Shown: piece after piece, positions 27,822 through 39,761 of the stretch
How positions within the stretch are numbered: position 1 is the first letter of the stretch
How the letters are laid out: each line of letters begins with the position of its first letter
DNA from: Corynebacterium sp. 74A
Lineage (GTDB): Bacteria > Actinomycetota > Actinomycetes > Mycobacteriales > Mycobacteriaceae
Direction of reading: 5' to 3'
Length of the DNA stretch: 64,000 nucleotides
NCBI RefSeq assembly: GCF_008930665.1
Contig: NZ_PQMG01000003.1
Location: 372,001-436,000, forward strand
Notes under the pieces: generated by a model
Databases searched by the model: none
The model's input: the letters and a program-made list of their open reading frames with translations, nothing else
What the model was told of the DNA's origin: nothing
Position numbers and translations under genes: made by a program

Positions 27822-29267
27822 ATGGATAGCGCACTTCTTATCGATCGCATCACCCAGGTCGCGTATCTGGCGGCGGCGCTGCTTTTTATTCTCGCGCTGG
27901 CGGGACTATCGCGACAAAGCACCGCAGCCCGTGGTAATCGCTTCGGTGCCCTCGGCATGACCATCGCGGTACTTGCCACGATCGCCCAAGCATTGATGAA
28001 CTCCACCGCTGACCCCGTCCACTACCGCTCTCCCCTAATTACCTTGCTGCTGGTGGTCATGGCCATGGCGCTCGGCGGGCTCATCGGCTGGGTGCGGGCG
28101 AATAAGGTGGAGATGACCGGCATGCCTGAACTCATCGCCGCCCTGCACAGTTTCGTTGGCCTCGCCGCGGTACTCATCGGATTCAATTCCTATCTGCACG
28201 CCCATGCGGTGCCCACGGACATGCTTAGCTTCCACTTGGGCGAGGTGAGCGTGGGCATCTTTATCGGTGCCGTCACTTTCACCGGCTCCATCGTGGCCTA
28301 TCTCAAGCTCTCCGCACGCATGAAGGGTGCACCGCTGGAGCTGCCCGGCCGCAACATGATCAACCTGGCGATCCTAGTGCTCGCGCTGCTGGCGACGGTG
28401 GTGTTTATCCGCATCGGTGAGTCCCACTCGGTGTGGGCATGGTTAGCGCTGCTGCTGGTGACGATCCTCGCGCTCGTCCTCGGCCTGCACCTGGTGGCGG
28501 CGATCGGCGGCGGCGATATGCCCGTGGTGGTATCCATGCTCAACTCCTACTCTGGGTGGGCTGCCGCAGCCGCCGGCTTCATGCTGAGCAATAACCTGCT
28601 CATTATTGTCGGCGCGCTCGTCGGCTCCTCCGGCGCCTATCTCTCCTACATCATGTGCCAGGCGATGAATCGCTCCTTCATCTCGGTGATCCTCGGCGGT
28701 TTCGGCACCGAATCGGCCAGCTCTGGGGCGCAGCAGGACATGGGTGCACATACGGAGACCACCCCCGAGGAGGTGGCGGAGATGCTGGCCACTGCACGCA
28801 CGGTGATGATCACCCCCGGCTATGGCATGGCGGTGGCCCAAGCCCAGTACCCGGTGGCCGCGCTCACCGCCGCCCTGCGGGAGCGTGGCGTGGAGGTGCG
28901 CTTCGGCATTCACCCCGTGGCGGGGCGTTTGCCCGGGCATATGAATGTCCTCCTCGCCGAGGCCAAGGTGCCCTATGACATCGTGCTGGAGATGGACGAA
29001 GTCAATGATGATTTCGCTGATGTGGATGTGGTGTTGGTGATCGGCGCTAATGACACCGTGAATCCCATCGCCTATGAGCCGGGCTCCCCCATCGCCGGCA
29101 TGCCGGTGCTCAAAGTATGGGAGGCACAACGCGTGGTGGTGTTCAAACGCTCCATGGGTGCCGGCTACGCCGGAGTGCCCAACCCGCTGTTCTACAAAGA
29201 CAACACCGATATGCTGCTCGGCGATGCTCGGGCGTCCGTGGAGGCCATCCGCGCCGCCCTGGATTAG
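27822..29267 (+). CDS. pntB: NAD(P) transhydrogenase subunit beta
   Basis: 481 residues, starting 3 bp after pntA. About nine membrane helices, then the NADP(H)-binding domain III with [33 protein letters not shown] and [29 protein letters not shown] and [20 protein letters not shown] are conserved channel segments. PntA and PntB together make a complete membrane transhydrogenase. Confidence 0.97.
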   Translation: MDSALLIDRITQVAYLAAALLFILALAGLSRQSTAARGNRFGALGMTIAVLATIAQALMNSTADPVHYRSPLITLLLVVMAMALGGLIGWVRANKVEMTGMPELIAALHSFVGLAAVLIGFNSYLHAHAVPTDMLSFHLGEVSVGIFIGAVTFTGSIVAYLKLSARMKGAPLELPGRNMINLAILVLALLATVVFIRIGESHSVWAWLALLLVTILALVLGLHLVAAIGGGDMPVVVSMLNSYSGWAAAAAGFMLSNNLLIIVGALVGSSGAYLSYIMCQAMNRSFISVILGGFGTESASSGAQQDMGAHTETTPEEVAEMLATARTVMITPGYGMAVAQAQYPVAALTAALRERGVEVRFGIHPVAGRLPGHMNVLLAEAKVPYDIVLEMDEVNDDFADVDVVLVIGANDTVNPIAYEPGSPIAGMPVLKVWEAQRVVVFKRSMGAGYAGVPNPLFYKDNTDMLLGDARASVEAIRAALD

Positions 29268-29279
29268 CCCACAGACGCC

Positions 29280-29315
29280 TACAGCCCTCCCTGCCGATCG
29301 GCGGAGAGGGCTGTA
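29280..29315. terminator. Bidirectional hairpin between pntB and ndk
   Basis: TACAGCCCTC (29280-29289) pairs with GAGGGCTGTA (29306-29315). The genes are convergent; there is no T-run. Confidence 0.7.
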
Positions 29316-29332
29316 CGTATGAAGCGCGGGGT

Positions 29333-29743
29333 TTAGAGGTTCGGGAACCAGATGGAGATCTCACGCTCGGCGGACTCGGGAGAGTCGGAACCGTGCACCA
29401 CGTTCTCGGCTACCTCCAGGGCGTAGTCGCCACGGATGGAGCCCGGGGCGGCCTTGGACACCGGATCGGTGCCGCCGGCCAGCTGGCGCCATGCCTCGAT
29501 GGCGCGGGGCCCCTCCACCACACCAGCGATCAGCGGTGCGGAGGTGATGAAGTCCACCAGCTCGCCGAAGAAAGGCTTATCGGAGTGCTCTGCATAGTGC
29601 TTCTCGGCGGTCTCCTTATCGGCGACGCGCAGATCCAGTGCCGCGAACTTCAGGCCTTTGCGCTCGATACGGGCGATAATCTCGCCCACCAGTCCACGGT
29701 TCACACCGTCGGGCTTAATCAGGATGAGTGTACGTTCAGTCAT
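29333..29743 (-). CDS. ndk: Nucleoside diphosphate kinase
   Basis: 136 residues. It balances nucleoside triphosphates by a phosphohistidine mechanism. [21 protein letters not shown] starts the fold; the active histidine is in [17 protein letters not shown]. It is last in the valS-folC-DUF4233-ndk order of actinobacteria, here with two extra small genes before it. Confidence 0.98.
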   Translation of the reverse strand: MTERTLILIKPDGVNRGLVGEIIARIERKGLKFAALDLRVADKETAEKHYAEHSDKPFFGELVDFITSAPLIAGVVEGPRAIEAWRQLAGGTDPVSKAAPGSIRGDYALEVAENVVHGSDSPESAEREISIWFPNL

Positions 29744-29812
29744 GGTTTCCTACTCTAATGCACCAGGATCGCGCGCGGGCAGAATCCTCCCCACCGCCGG
29801 CATGAATGCAGG

Positions 29813-30127
29813 TCAGAGCCCGTCGACGTAGTCGATGGCCTCCTGGAGTGTGACCCGGCGGTCATAGCGCCGCACCTGTTTGACGGCGGCCGCGGTATCC
29901 GTGGCCTTGAGCTCACGCACATGCCGACGCTGCTCCACGCCGAGTTCCACGGGGCGCGGGTTCTTCGCCCGAGTGTACTGCGACCATGAGGTGACCGCGA
30001 AGATCACCAGCAGGATAAGGCTGGCGATAAACATCCAGCCACCGAAGTTGCCGTCGATAAGCATGAGCACCACCCCGATGGCAGTGATCACCACTCCGAG
30101 GAGGCTGATCATTATTTCTTTATTCAT
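29813..30127 (-). CDS. Small two-helix membrane protein, function unknown
   Basis: 104 residues. Two membrane helices (ISLLGVVITAIGVVLMLI and GGWMFIASLILLVIFAV) are followed by a basic cytoplasmic tail (RRHVRELKATDTAAAVKQV). I recognise no family. Its stop side faces ndk and its start overlaps the next gene by 8 bp. That neighbour has the same build (two helices, then a basic helical tail with an Asp/Ala-rich turn), so the pair may be a diverged duplication. Confidence 0.75.
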   Translation of the reverse strand: MNKEIMISLLGVVITAIGVVLMLIDGNFGGWMFIASLILLVIFAVTSWSQYTRAKNPRPVELGVEQRRHVRELKATDTAAAVKQVRRYDRRVTLQEAIDYVDGL

Positions 30128-30425
30128 GTCTCTCCTTATCGAGGGCGGCTTTGACCGTCTTGGCCCCGGCGCCGGGAAACCAATACGCGAGGCGGGTGGC
30201 CGCAGCAGGATCGTCGAGCTGTGCCAGCTGCTTCCGCTGCTGCCGAGACAGCCGAATGATGCCGCGTTGCTCTTCTCGGCGGTGCCGCGTCCATGCGGCG
30301 AGTATCACCGGCATGAGCACCAATAACGCCAGGGTAATGAGGGGATGCGCCCCGAGCACTGAGGCGCCCACGATCAGCGCCGATAGGCCGATGAGCTGAT
30401 AGAGATCGCGTTGGGAATTACGCAT
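30120..30425 (-). CDS. Small two-helix membrane protein, function unknown
   Basis: 101 residues. Helices LYQLIGLSALIVGASVLG and PLITLALLVLMPVILAAW, then a basic tail (RQQRKQLAQLDDPAAATRLA). No family recognised. It lies 14 bp after the DUF4233 gene and overlaps the following small gene, so it is probably in the valS-folC operon. Confidence 0.72.
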   Translation of the reverse strand: MRNSQRDLYQLIGLSALIVGASVLGAHPLITLALLVLMPVILAAWTRHRREEQRGIIRLSRQQRKQLAQLDDPAAATRLAYWFPGAGAKTVKAALDKERHE

Positions 30426-30439
30426 AGGTCTCGACCGCT

Positions 30440-30856
30440 TTAGGTGTGCTGGCTGGCGAGATAGCCACGCCGCATCCGCTCAAGAATGTTCTTGCGCAGG
30501 TAGAACACATAGGCCCACACCACGATGAAGACTAGGGCCATGATGCCCATGGACACGTGCACGATGATCCCTGCGAGGGCAAAGATTTGGAGCACCCAAA
30601 TGGCGGGCAGCGCCCAGCGGGCTTTCATCATGAAGGCCAGCACCATATGTGCCACGCCTACCGCGCTCACATATACCCAGTTGAAGGTGGTCCAATAGGA
30701 GCCGCCATCCACGCGCAGGATCACGGTGAGCACCAGCAGCAAAGAGATGGACTCCATGCTCAAAATGCCCGCCATCACCCCGCGCAGCCCCTTCATGGGG
30801 TCTTTATCGGGGGCGTGGCCTGGACCGAGCGGACCGTATTCCACGTTCTTGCTCAT
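30440..30856 (-). CDS. DUF4233 membrane protein
   Basis: 138 residues with four membrane helices. It begins with a soluble KDPMKGLRGVMAGILSMES, the conserved entry of DUF4233, a family almost always encoded directly after folC in actinobacteria. Function unknown. The start overlaps the folC stop by 4 bp. Confidence 0.9.
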   Translation of the reverse strand: MSKNVEYGPLGPGHAPDKDPMKGLRGVMAGILSMESISLLLVLTVILRVDGGSYWTTFNWVYVSAVGVAHMVLAFMMKARWALPAIWVLQIFALAGIIVHVSMGIMALVFIVVWAYVFYLRKNILERMRRGYLASQHT

Positions 30857-32346
30857 GTTGGTTCCTTTCCAAACAGGGCGCGGGCCTCCCCGGCGGTGAC
30901 CACCGATCCGGTAATCACTACACCGGAGCCAGAGACCATCTCCCCTGCCTCGCCGGTGTCTTCGGCCAACTCGATGGCCAGCTCGACGGCGGTGGGCAGC
31001 TGCTCGGCCACATGCACGCGCTCTTCCCCGAAGATTTCGCGGGCGGTCTCCGCAAGCTCATAGACATCGCTGGCCCGCGGGGAGGTGTTCTGGGTAATGA
31101 CCACCTCGTCCAGCACCGGCTCCACGGCCTGCATCAGGCCGCGGGCGTCCTTATCTCCGAGAATCCCGAGCACGCCGACGAGGCGGCGGAAGTTGAAGTC
31201 GCGGTCGAGCGCCTGCGCCAGCGCTGCCGCGCCATGCGGGTTGTGGGTGGCATCCACGAACACGCTCGGGGTAGACCGCACGCGCTCCAAACGGCCAGGG
31301 GAGCTGACCGTGCCGAAGCCCTCGCGCACCGTGTTCAGATCGAGGGCGCGTCCCGGACCGGCGCCGAAGAATGCCTCCACGGCGGCCAAAGCGCAGGCGG
31401 CATTGTGCGCCATGTGGGCACCCGATAGCGGCAGGAAAATATCCTCATAATCCCCGGCCAGGCCGCGAATGCTGATGTCTTGGCCGCCCACCGCCACCGT
31501 GGAGCTGAGCACGCCACACTCGTGACCATACCGAGCCACGGCGGCATCGGATTCCACGGCGCGGTGCAGTACCACATCCATCGCCGCAGGCTCCTGATTG
31601 CCCACGACCACCACATTGTCGGGCGGGGTCAGCAAATCGGAGGCATCCCAGCGGGGCTTGATGATGCCGGCTTTTTCCGCGGCGATCTCCTCGAGAGTGT
31701 CGCCGAGATAGTCCGTGTGATCGACCCCGATGGGCATAATCACGGCGACATCCGCGTTGATCACGTTGGTGGCGTCCCAGCGGCCGCCCATGCCCACCTC
31801 CACCACGGCGACGTCCACGGGGGCGTCAGCGAAGGCGGCGTAGGCCATGGCGGTGAGCACCTCGAACTTAGACATGGGCACCTCCGAGGAGGCGTCCACC
31901 ATCTCCACGTAGGGCTTGATCTCCTCCCAGGTGCGCACATAGTCGCGCGGGTGGATCGGCTGGCCATCGATGGCGATGCGTTCGGTCGCCAGCTGCAGAT
32001 GCGGGCTGGTCGTGCGGCCGGTACGCCGGTGGAACGCACGCAACAAGGATTCGATCATCCGCACCGTGGAGGTTTTACCATTGGTGCCCGCCACGTGAAT
32101 GGTGGGATAGCTGCGCTGCGGCGATCCCAGCAGATCCATGAGCTTTTCAATGCGCTCCAGGCTGGGATCCAGCTTGGTTTCCGGCCAGCGCAGATCCAGC
32201 TCCGCCTCGCAGGCGGCGAGCGCCTGCATATCCGCAGGCGTGATCTCCTGGGATTCCGGCTGCTCTACCTCCTGGTTGACGTCGATAGGCAAACTCAATC
32301 CGGTCTCGGAGAGTTCTAGCTCTCCGAATTCTTCCTGATCCTTCAT
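30853..32346 (-). CDS. folC: Folylpolyglutamate/dihydrofolate synthase
   Basis: 497 residues. It adds glutamates to folates. The P-loop [20 protein letters not shown], the folate loop [14 protein letters not shown] and the Mur-ligase-like C-terminal domain ([20 protein letters not shown]) are visible. About 45 extra N-terminal residues rich in Glu precede the usual start. It overlaps valS by 4 bp. Confidence 0.96.
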   Translation of the reverse strand: MKDQEEFGELELSETGLSLPIDVNQEVEQPESQEITPADMQALAACEAELDLRWPETKLDPSLERIEKLMDLLGSPQRSYPTIHVAGTNGKTSTVRMIESLLRAFHRRTGRTTSPHLQLATERIAIDGQPIHPRDYVRTWEEIKPYVEMVDASSEVPMSKFEVLTAMAYAAFADAPVDVAVVEVGMGGRWDATNVINADVAVIMPIGVDHTDYLGDTLEEIAAEKAGIIKPRWDASDLLTPPDNVVVVGNQEPAAMDVVLHRAVESDAAVARYGHECGVLSSTVAVGGQDISIRGLAGDYEDIFLPLSGAHMAHNAACALAAVEAFFGAGPGRALDLNTVREGFGTVSSPGRLERVRSTPSVFVDATHNPHGAAALAQALDRDFNFRRLVGVLGILGDKDARGLMQAVEPVLDEVVITQNTSPRASDVYELAETAREIFGEERVHVAEQLPTAVELAIELAEDTGEAGEMVSGSGVVITGSVVTAGEARALFGKEPT

Positions 32347-35018
32347 GAGAGCTGCTCAAGTCGCTTGCTAATGCGGTCGAACTCTTCGCGGGCCACCTGC
32401 TGGCGAGCGCGAATCTTCTCCACCACGGCCTCGGGGGCCTTGGCGAGGAAGTTCTCATTACCCAGCTTCTTCGCGGTGGTCTCGAGTTCCTTCTCGGCGT
32501 TCTTCAGATCCTTTTCCAGGCGCTTGCGCTCGGCCGCAGTGTCCACGGTGCCGGAGGTATCCAGGTCCACGCTGACGGTGGCGGCGCTGAGACGCACCTC
32601 CACGCTGGCGCTGGCGTTGAAGCCCTCACCGGGGGCATCGAGGCGTGCCAAGGAGGTGATGACCTCGCGCTGATTATCGAGGTCGGCGCGGGCGAAGTCC
32701 ACCCGAGCCGGCACCTTCTGCGAGGGCTTGACGCCCTGATCGGAGCGGAAGCGGCGAATCTCGGTGATGAGCTTGACCGTATCGTCGATGCGGCGCTGCG
32801 CGGTCTCATCGCTGTCCCGCTCCTCAGCCTCCGGCCAGGAGGCGACCACGAGGCTTTCGCCATCAGTGAGCGCGGTCCACAGCACCTCGGTGACGAAGGG
32901 CATGGTGGGGTGTAGCAGCCGCAGCACGGTATCGAGGGCGTGGCCCAGGACCCGCTGGGTAATGGCGCCACGGTGGCGCTCGGCCTCGCTAGCGGTGTCG
33001 TTATCGCGCGGGATCTGCACCTTGGCGATCTCGAGATACCAGTCGCAGAGCTCATCCCAGGTGAAGTGGTAGAGCTCCTCATTCGCCTTCGCGAATTGAT
33101 AGTCATCGAGATAGCGATTGACGGTGCCCACCACCTCGTTGAGGCGGTCGAGGATCCACCGGTCGGCGTCGCTCAGCTCGGCGCGCGCGGGCAGCTCGCC
33201 CACCTCGGCGCCATTCATCAGCGCGAAGCGGGTGGCGTTAAACAGCTTGGTGGAGAAGTTGCGGGCGCTCTGGGCAGCATCCTCACCCAAGGGCAGATCC
33301 ACCCCAGGGTTGGCGCCGCGGGCGAGGGCGAAGCGCAGGGCATCGGCGCCGAAGCGCTCCACCCACTCCATCGGGTCAATGCCATTGCCCAAAGACTTCG
33401 ACATCTTGCGGCCGCGCTCATCGCGCACCAGGCCGTGCAGGTAGAGGTCGCGGAAGGGAATCTGCGGGCGCCCCGCGGCCGCGGTACCCAACTCGGTTTG
33501 GGTGGCGGCGAAGGTGCCGAACATCATCATGCGCGCCACCCAGAAGAAGAGGATGTCATAGGCGGTCACCAGCACCGAGGTGGGATAGAACTTGGCCAGC
33601 ATCTCGGTATCGGCGGGCCAGCCCATGGTGGAAAACGGCCACAGCGCCGAGCTGAACCAGGTGTCCAATACATCGGGGTCCTGCTCATAGCCTGCGGGGG
33701 CCTCCTCGCCCGGGCCGAGACAGAGCACATCGCCCTCGGGGCCGTACCAGATGGGGATGCGGTGGCCCCACCACAGCTGGCGAGAGATACACCAATCGTG
33801 CATATTGTCGACCCACTCGAAGTAGCGCGGCTCCAAGGAGGTCGGGTGCACGACGGTATCGCCCTCGCGGATCGCATCGCCAGCCATGCGGGCCAGCTCC
33901 TCGACCTTCACCCACCACTGCTGAGAAAGGCGCGGCTCGATCGGCTCGCCGCTGCGCTCGGAGTGGCCCACGGAGTGCACATAGGGCCGGATTTCTTTGA
34001 CGATGCGCCCCTCGGCGGCGAGCGCCTCGCGCACGGCAACGCGGGCCTCTTCGCGGGTCAGACCATCGAACTGGGTGCCGGTATCAGCGATGCGGCCCTT
34101 CTTGTCCATGATGATGGGCATGTCCAGATCGTGGCGCAGGCCCATCTCATAGTCATTGGGATCATGCGCCGGGGTGATCTTCACCGCGCCGGTACCGAAC
34201 TCCGGGTCCACATAATCATCTGCGATGACCTGCAAGGAGAGATCATCACGGAAGGGGTGCGGCAAGGTGGTGCCGACGAGATCGCGGTAGCGCTCATCAT
34301 CGGGGTGGACGGCCACGGCGACGTCGCCGAGCATCGTCTCCACACGGGTGGTGGCCACAATGACGTGCGGCTCGGCATCGTCGAGAGAGCCATAGCGCAT
34401 GGAGACGAGCTCGCCTTCCACATCCTTGTACTCGACCTCGATATCGGACACGGCCGTCTCCAGCACCGGCGACCAGTTCACCAAGCGGTTCGCGCGGTAG
34501 ATCATGCCAGCGTCATAGAGCTGCTTGAAGATGGTCTGTACCGCCTCGGATAGCCCCTCGTCCATGGTGAAGCGTTCCTTGGACCAATCCACGGAGTCAC
34601 CGATGGCACGCATCTGGCGGGTAATGGTGCCGCCGTATTGGCGCTTCCACTCCCAGACCTTCTCGACAAACTCTTCGCGACTGTAGTCGAAGCGATCCTT
34701 GCCTTCGGTTTCCTTCAGCATCGCCTCCACCTTGGTCTGGGTGGCGATACCGGCATGGTCCATGCCCGGCAGCCACAGCACCTCATAACCCTGCATGCGC
34801 TTGCGGCGCACAATGGAGTCCATCAGGGTGTGGTCGAGCGCGTGGCCCATGTGGAGCTGGCCGGTGACGTTCGGCGGCGGCAGCACTATAGAAAACGGCG
34901 GCTTCTCGGAGGCCGGGTCCGCAGTAAAGTATCCGGCGTCTACCCACCGCTGGTAGAGCTCGGGTTCAACGGTCGATGGGTCCCAGCTTTTTGGAAGCTG
35001 CTCGCTGCGGTTGGCCAT
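32343..35018 (-). CDS. valS: Valyl-tRNA synthetase
   Basis: 891 residues from [14 protein letters not shown]; four more codons are open upstream. Class I synthetase: HIGH motif in [23 protein letters not shown] loop in [15 protein letters not shown]. The editing domain lies between them, and a C-terminal coiled coil ([20 protein letters not shown]) completes the ValRS pattern. No T-box is expected or seen upstream. A copy of the 14-bp intergenic motif lies 61 bp before the start. Confidence 0.97.
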   Translation of the reverse strand: MANRSEQLPKSWDPSTVEPELYQRWVDAGYFTADPASEKPPFSIVLPPPNVTGQLHMGHALDHTLMDSIVRRKRMQGYEVLWLPGMDHAGIATQTKVEAMLKETEGKDRFDYSREEFVEKVWEWKRQYGGTITRQMRAIGDSVDWSKERFTMDEGLSEAVQTIFKQLYDAGMIYRANRLVNWSPVLETAVSDIEVEYKDVEGELVSMRYGSLDDAEPHVIVATTRVETMLGDVAVAVHPDDERYRDLVGTTLPHPFRDDLSLQVIADDYVDPEFGTGAVKITPAHDPNDYEMGLRHDLDMPIIMDKKGRIADTGTQFDGLTREEARVAVREALAAEGRIVKEIRPYVHSVGHSERSGEPIEPRLSQQWWVKVEELARMAGDAIREGDTVVHPTSLEPRYFEWVDNMHDWCISRQLWWGHRIPIWYGPEGDVLCLGPGEEAPAGYEQDPDVLDTWFSSALWPFSTMGWPADTEMLAKFYPTSVLVTAYDILFFWVARMMMFGTFAATQTELGTAAAGRPQIPFRDLYLHGLVRDERGRKMSKSLGNGIDPMEWVERFGADALRFALARGANPGVDLPLGEDAAQSARNFSTKLFNATRFALMNGAEVGELPARAELSDADRWILDRLNEVVGTVNRYLDDYQFAKANEELYHFTWDELCDWYLEIAKVQIPRDNDTASEAERHRGAITQRVLGHALDTVLRLLHPTMPFVTEVLWTALTDGESLVVASWPEAEERDSDETAQRRIDDTVKLITEIRRFRSDQGVKPSQKVPARVDFARADLDNQREVITSLARLDAPGEGFNASASVEVRLSAATVSVDLDTSGTVDTAAERKRLEKDLKNAEKELETTAKKLGNENFLAKAPEAVVEKIRARQQVAREEFDRISKRLEQLS

Positions 35019-35078
35019 ACGGGTTGGCACTCCCCCTTCAAGATAGAAGTCGTTCGTATTTCTCCCATCTTAGCCCGT

Positions 35079-35092
35079 CGCTTATCGACGCC
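35079..35092 (-). repeat. Intergenic motif copy GGCGTCGATAAGCG
   Basis: Exact copy on the minus strand, between the ArsR regulator and valS. Confidence 0.6.
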
Positions 35093-35103
35093 CACCCGAG
35101 CCT

Positions 35104-35436
35104 TTAAGGCATGAGCAAACGAGCCAAATGGGCGAACTGCTCATCGCTGATGGTGTAGCGCACCCGCCGACCCTGCTGATAACGATGAATGAGCCCCACC
35201 TCGTGCAACTTCTTGAGGTGATGGCTCACTGTGGGCTGGGAAATCTCCAGAATCTCTTCCAATTGTGCCGAGGACATCGAGCTATCCGAGGCCACGAGAG
35301 AGAGCAGGCGCAGGCGGGTGGGATCACCCAAGACCTTGAAGGCTGCGGCAATGGCCGCGGACTCGCGTGGGGAGAGGTGGTGGCTATTGAGCGAGCGCTC
35401 AACCGGAAGCTCACTGGTGCGCGTCGGGGCGCTCAT
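35104..35436 (-). CDS. ArsR/SmtB-like transcription regulator without metal cysteines
   Basis: 110 residues. A winged helix is evident: AAAFKVLGDPTRLRLLSLV, then ISQPTVSHHLKKLHEVGLIH for the recognition helix, then GRRVRYTISDEQF for the wing. The alpha-3 cysteine box of metal-sensing ArsR proteins (CxC) is replaced by SDSSMSSAQLEE, so it probably senses something else or uses other residues. A DtxR-box-like sequence lies 17 bp upstream of its start, suggesting iron control. It is upstream of valS on the same strand. Confidence 0.9.
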   Translation of the reverse strand: MSAPTRTSELPVERSLNSHHLSPRESAAIAAAFKVLGDPTRLRLLSLVASDSSMSSAQLEEILEISQPTVSHHLKKLHEVGLIHRYQQGRRVRYTISDEQFAHLARLLMP

Positions 35437-35452
35437 CTTAGTCCTCCTAATT

Positions 35453-35471
35453 TTAGGTTTGGCTAACTTTG
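35453..35471. promoter_or_regulatory. DtxR-box-like operator upstream of the ArsR gene
   Basis: TTAGGTTTGGCTAACTTTG agrees with the 19-bp DtxR consensus TTAGGTTAGGCTAACCTAA at 15 of 19 positions, including the TTAGGTT and GGCTAAC cores. It would overlap the ArsR promoter. Confidence 0.5.
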
Positions 35472-35505
35472 TCTAATGTACATCGCCGCAGGAGGGGGAA
35501 GCAAG

Positions 35506-35543
35506 CAAAAACCGCCAGACCCCACATAGGGGAACCTGGCGGT
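35506..35543 (-). terminator. Rho-independent terminator of mdh
   Basis: CCGCCAG (35512-35518) pairs with CTGGCGG (35536-35542), with an inner CCCC/GGGG. On the minus strand it ends in TTTTT. Confidence 0.9.
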
Positions 35544-35578
35544 AGCAGAAGAACGCACCCGATGGCGCGCACGAGATG

Positions 35579-37036
<1,458 letters not shown>

Positions 37037-37924
37037 ATGACATCTGACTCCTCGCCCTATAAATACACCTCTGCGGACGCCGCGCAGTCCTCAGTGTATG
37101 CGGGAGAAGATCTCGCTCCCTTGAATTTCGAAGACGGCAGCATGCCACTACCCACCACCCCCGAGGCGGACTCCGCTGCGGCCACCGCCCCAGAGAATGA
37201 GGAGGGGGTCACTCCGGAGCATGTGGTGAAGGTAGCGCTGCGCACATTCGCCACGCACGGCTTCAAAGATTCCCGACTCAAGGCCATCGCCAGCGAGTCT
37301 GGGATGTCCAAGCGCATGATCCACTATCACTTTGGCGATAAGCGCGGGCTGTATGTGCGGGTGATCCAGCGCGCCATCGCCGATCTGCGCCCAGTCATTG
37401 ATGAACAGGCCCTCGAGACCGCCGTGCCGGTGGAGGGTATGCGCTCCATGGCGGAAGCGATCTATGACCAAATCACCGCACACCCACTGGCTGCACGGCT
37501 ATTGGTGATGGAATCCCAGCAGAATCAGGCCAACATGGAGCTCTCCGGCCCCTTCGCGGATCAGTCCCAGGCGATGCTGCACATGGAGAAGCTACTGATG
37601 CTCGGCCAGGATTCGGGAGCATTCCGGCCGGGGATTTCGGTGATCGATATCTACACCATCATCATCGCGCCCACCCTCATGCGCAGCACCTACTATTCCG
37701 CATACCTCAATCTCTACAACGTTAACCTGTTGTCCCAGGAGAATACCGAAGGCATGCGCCGCATGGCGGTGGATACCGTGTTGAGCTTTTTGACCTCTAA
37801 TATGCAGTCCAGTGGCGGGATGAGCTATCTCAGCGCCGATGCCACCACGCACCTCAAGCACGACAATCAGGCTGGAGGCGAGGACATCTATTCCATGGAA
37901 GACAGCCTCTACGGCAGCTCTTAA
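37037..37924 (+). CDS. TetR family transcription regulator
   Basis: 295 residues, long for TetR because about 58 acidic, low-complexity residues precede the DNA-binding domain. The HTH is in TFATHGFKDSRLKAIASESG then MSKRMIHYHFGDKRGLYVRV. The ligand domain ends near 245 and an unstructured tail follows. Ligand and targets are unknown. AAGGAGG stands 14 bp before the ATG, a wide spacing. A TetR gene between mdh and clpX-side genes is also found in other corynebacteria. Confidence 0.93.
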   Translation: MTSDSSPYKYTSADAAQSSVYAGEDLAPLNFEDGSMPLPTTPEADSAAATAPENEEGVTPEHVVKVALRTFATHGFKDSRLKAIASESGMSKRMIHYHFGDKRGLYVRVIQRAIADLRPVIDEQALETAVPVEGMRSMAEAIYDQITAHPLAARLLVMESQQNQANMELSGPFADQSQAMLHMEKLLMLGQDSGAFRPGISVIDIYTIIIAPTLMRSTYYSAYLNLYNVNLLSQENTEGMRRMAVDTVLSFLTSNMQSSGGMSYLSADATTHLKHDNQAGGEDIYSMEDSLYGSS

Positions 37925-37930
37925 GATTGG

Positions 37931-37944
37931 CGCTTATCGACGCC
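37931..37944 (-). repeat. Intergenic motif copy GGCGTCGATAAGCG
   Basis: Exact copy on the minus strand, in the gap between the convergent TetR and clpX genes. This position argues against a promoter role. Confidence 0.6.
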
Positions 37945-37970
37945 CTCCCAGCCACATGCTTTCGCAGAAA

Positions 37971-37996
37971 AAGGCCAGCCCCGTTGGGCTGGCCTT
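37971..37996. terminator. Bidirectional terminator, TetR gene and clpX
   Basis: AAGGCCAGCCC (37971-37981) pairs with GGGCTGGCCTT (37986-37996) with a 4-nt loop. On the minus strand the stem runs into TTTTT, ending clpX. Confidence 0.9.
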
Positions 37997-38025
37997 CCTG
38001 TATGCGCCGGTGTGACGCTTCGTCC

Positions 38026-39300
38026 TTAGGCAGTTTTTTCCGCACCGTCTCCTTCTGCAGAGTATTCCGGCTCCCCTTCCCCACGGGCAGCAGCGCCGGT
38101 TATGGTGACGGTGGAAACATCCTCGCGATCTGGGACCGTGTACATGATGGGTACCAAGATCTCTTCCATAATTGCACGCAGGCCGCGTGCACCGGTCTTA
38201 CGCTCCAAGGCCTGATCGGCGATAGAGGCCAATGCCTCCTCCGTGAAGTGGAGGGAAACTCCATCCATCTCGAAGAGACGCTCGTACTGCTTGACGAGGG
38301 CATTTCTCGGCTCGGTAAGGACCTTCACTAGGGCCTCACGGTCGAGGTTACCCACCGAAGCTACTACGGGCAGGCGGCCTATGAACTCTGGGATTAGCCC
38401 AAACTTCACCAGATCTTCCGGGCGCACCTCGGTGAAAATATTCTCTGTGGTCTCCGGCTTGAGGGAGCGCACCTCCGCACCGAAGCCCAAGCCCTTCTTA
38501 CCCCGTCGCTCCTCGATCACCTTCTCCAAACCAGAGAACGCACCGGCGACGATGAAGAGAATATTAGAGGTATCGAGCTGGATAAACTCCTGATTCGGGT
38601 GCTTGCGCCCGCCCTGCGGTGGAATAGCGGCCACAGTGCCCTCTAAGATCTTCAGCAAAGCCTGCTGCACGCCTTCACCTGAGACATCACGCGTGATGGA
38701 GGGGTTTTCAGACTTCCGAGAGATCTTGTCGATCTCATCAATGTAAATGATGCCCGTTTGAGCGCGATCTACATCAAACTCCGCGGCTTGCAGGAGCTTC
38801 AACAGAATGTTTTCCACATCCTCGCCCACATAGCCGGCCTCGGTAAGGGAAGTGGCGTCGGCGATAGCGAAGGGGACGTTGAGCAACCGAGCCAAGGTTT
38901 GAGCGAGATAGGTCTTGCCCGAACCGGTGGGTCCCAGCATGAGGATATTGGACTTGGCGATCTCCACCTCGTCCTCCCCCATGGAGAAGGAGGCGCCAAC
39001 TTGGCGCATGCGCTTGTAGTGGTTATACACCGCCACAGCGAGAACCCGCTTGGCCTCGTCTTGGCCGATCACGTACTCATCGAGAAACTCCGCGATCTCG
39101 CGCGGGCGAGGCAGGCGACTATCCTCCGCCTCCTCCTGCGCGGCGGTATTGAGTTCCTCCTCGATGATCTCATTACACAGCTCGATGCACTCATCACAGA
39201 TGTAGACTCCGCCACCTGCAATGAGCTTTTTCACCTGCTTCTGGCTCTTTCCACAGAAGGAGCACTTCAACAGGTCAGCGGTCTCTTGCATATGTGCCAT
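38026..39300 (-). CDS. clpX: ClpX ATPase, specificity subunit of ClpXP
   Basis: 424 residues. Zinc-binding domain with [18 protein letters not shown] and [10 protein letters not shown], Walker [16 protein letters not shown], Walker [14 protein letters not shown], and the IGF-type loop region near [11 protein letters not shown]. It unfolds tagged substrates and feeds them into ClpP1P2, encoded 1.3 kb away but separated by the lipoprotein gene. The acidic tail ([18 protein letters not shown]) is not conserved. Confidence 0.97.
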   Translation of the reverse strand: MAHMQETADLLKCSFCGKSQKQVKKLIAGGGVYICDECIELCNEIIEEELNTAAQEEAEDSRLPRPREIAEFLDEYVIGQDEAKRVLAVAVYNHYKRMRQVGASFSMGEDEVEIAKSNILMLGPTGSGKTYLAQTLARLLNVPFAIADATSLTEAGYVGEDVENILLKLLQAAEFDVDRAQTGIIYIDEIDKISRKSENPSITRDVSGEGVQQALLKILEGTVAAIPPQGGRKHPNQEFIQLDTSNILFIVAGAFSGLEKVIEERRGKKGLGFGAEVRSLKPETTENIFTEVRPEDLVKFGLIPEFIGRLPVVASVGNLDREALVKVLTEPRNALVKQYERLFEMDGVSLHFTEEALASIADQALERKTGARGLRAIMEEILVPIMYTVPDREDVSTVTITGAAARGEGEPEYSAEGDGAEKTA

Positions 39301-39761
39301 AAGCTGGAAAAACCCTCATTTACGTCTCGTTTGTTGTGCGGCAGGAGCCGAGTGCGTCCTACCTACTCTAGCGCCTCCGCTCCCGCGAGAGGCAGCGACC
39401 CCGCCGAGGACACCGCCCTTCAACCACTCTGCGCTCGGAGCTATTCCTCGCAGCCTCGCACGGCCCCACCCTGCGGCGCCGAGGAACCCCATAAGGAGAA
39501 TTTTTTAGGGAATGCAAACCTTTGCTTAGTAGAAGTTACACCTCACATTAATTGCGATTAAGGAAGATTAAAAGCAGACCTGAGGGAAATATGCCGATTG
39601 TGCACTACTCCCATAATCGTCACATATCCATAACATTCTCAGGTTTAATTTGATATCGGATCAATGAGCACTACAGTTAATACGGAAGGCCTACTGCACG
39701 GCCCATCAGCCCTGCATGGTCCACTTTTCTCAACGAACCTATTTACTCAAGGAGTTTGATT
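39301..39761. promoter_or_regulatory. Divergent promoter region of clpX and the LGFP lipoprotein gene
   Basis: 461 bp with no gene. The half near clpX is G+C-rich; the half near the lipoprotein gene is A+T-rich (39510-39670) and probably holds its promoter. I cannot pick out a certain operator. Confidence 0.35.
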
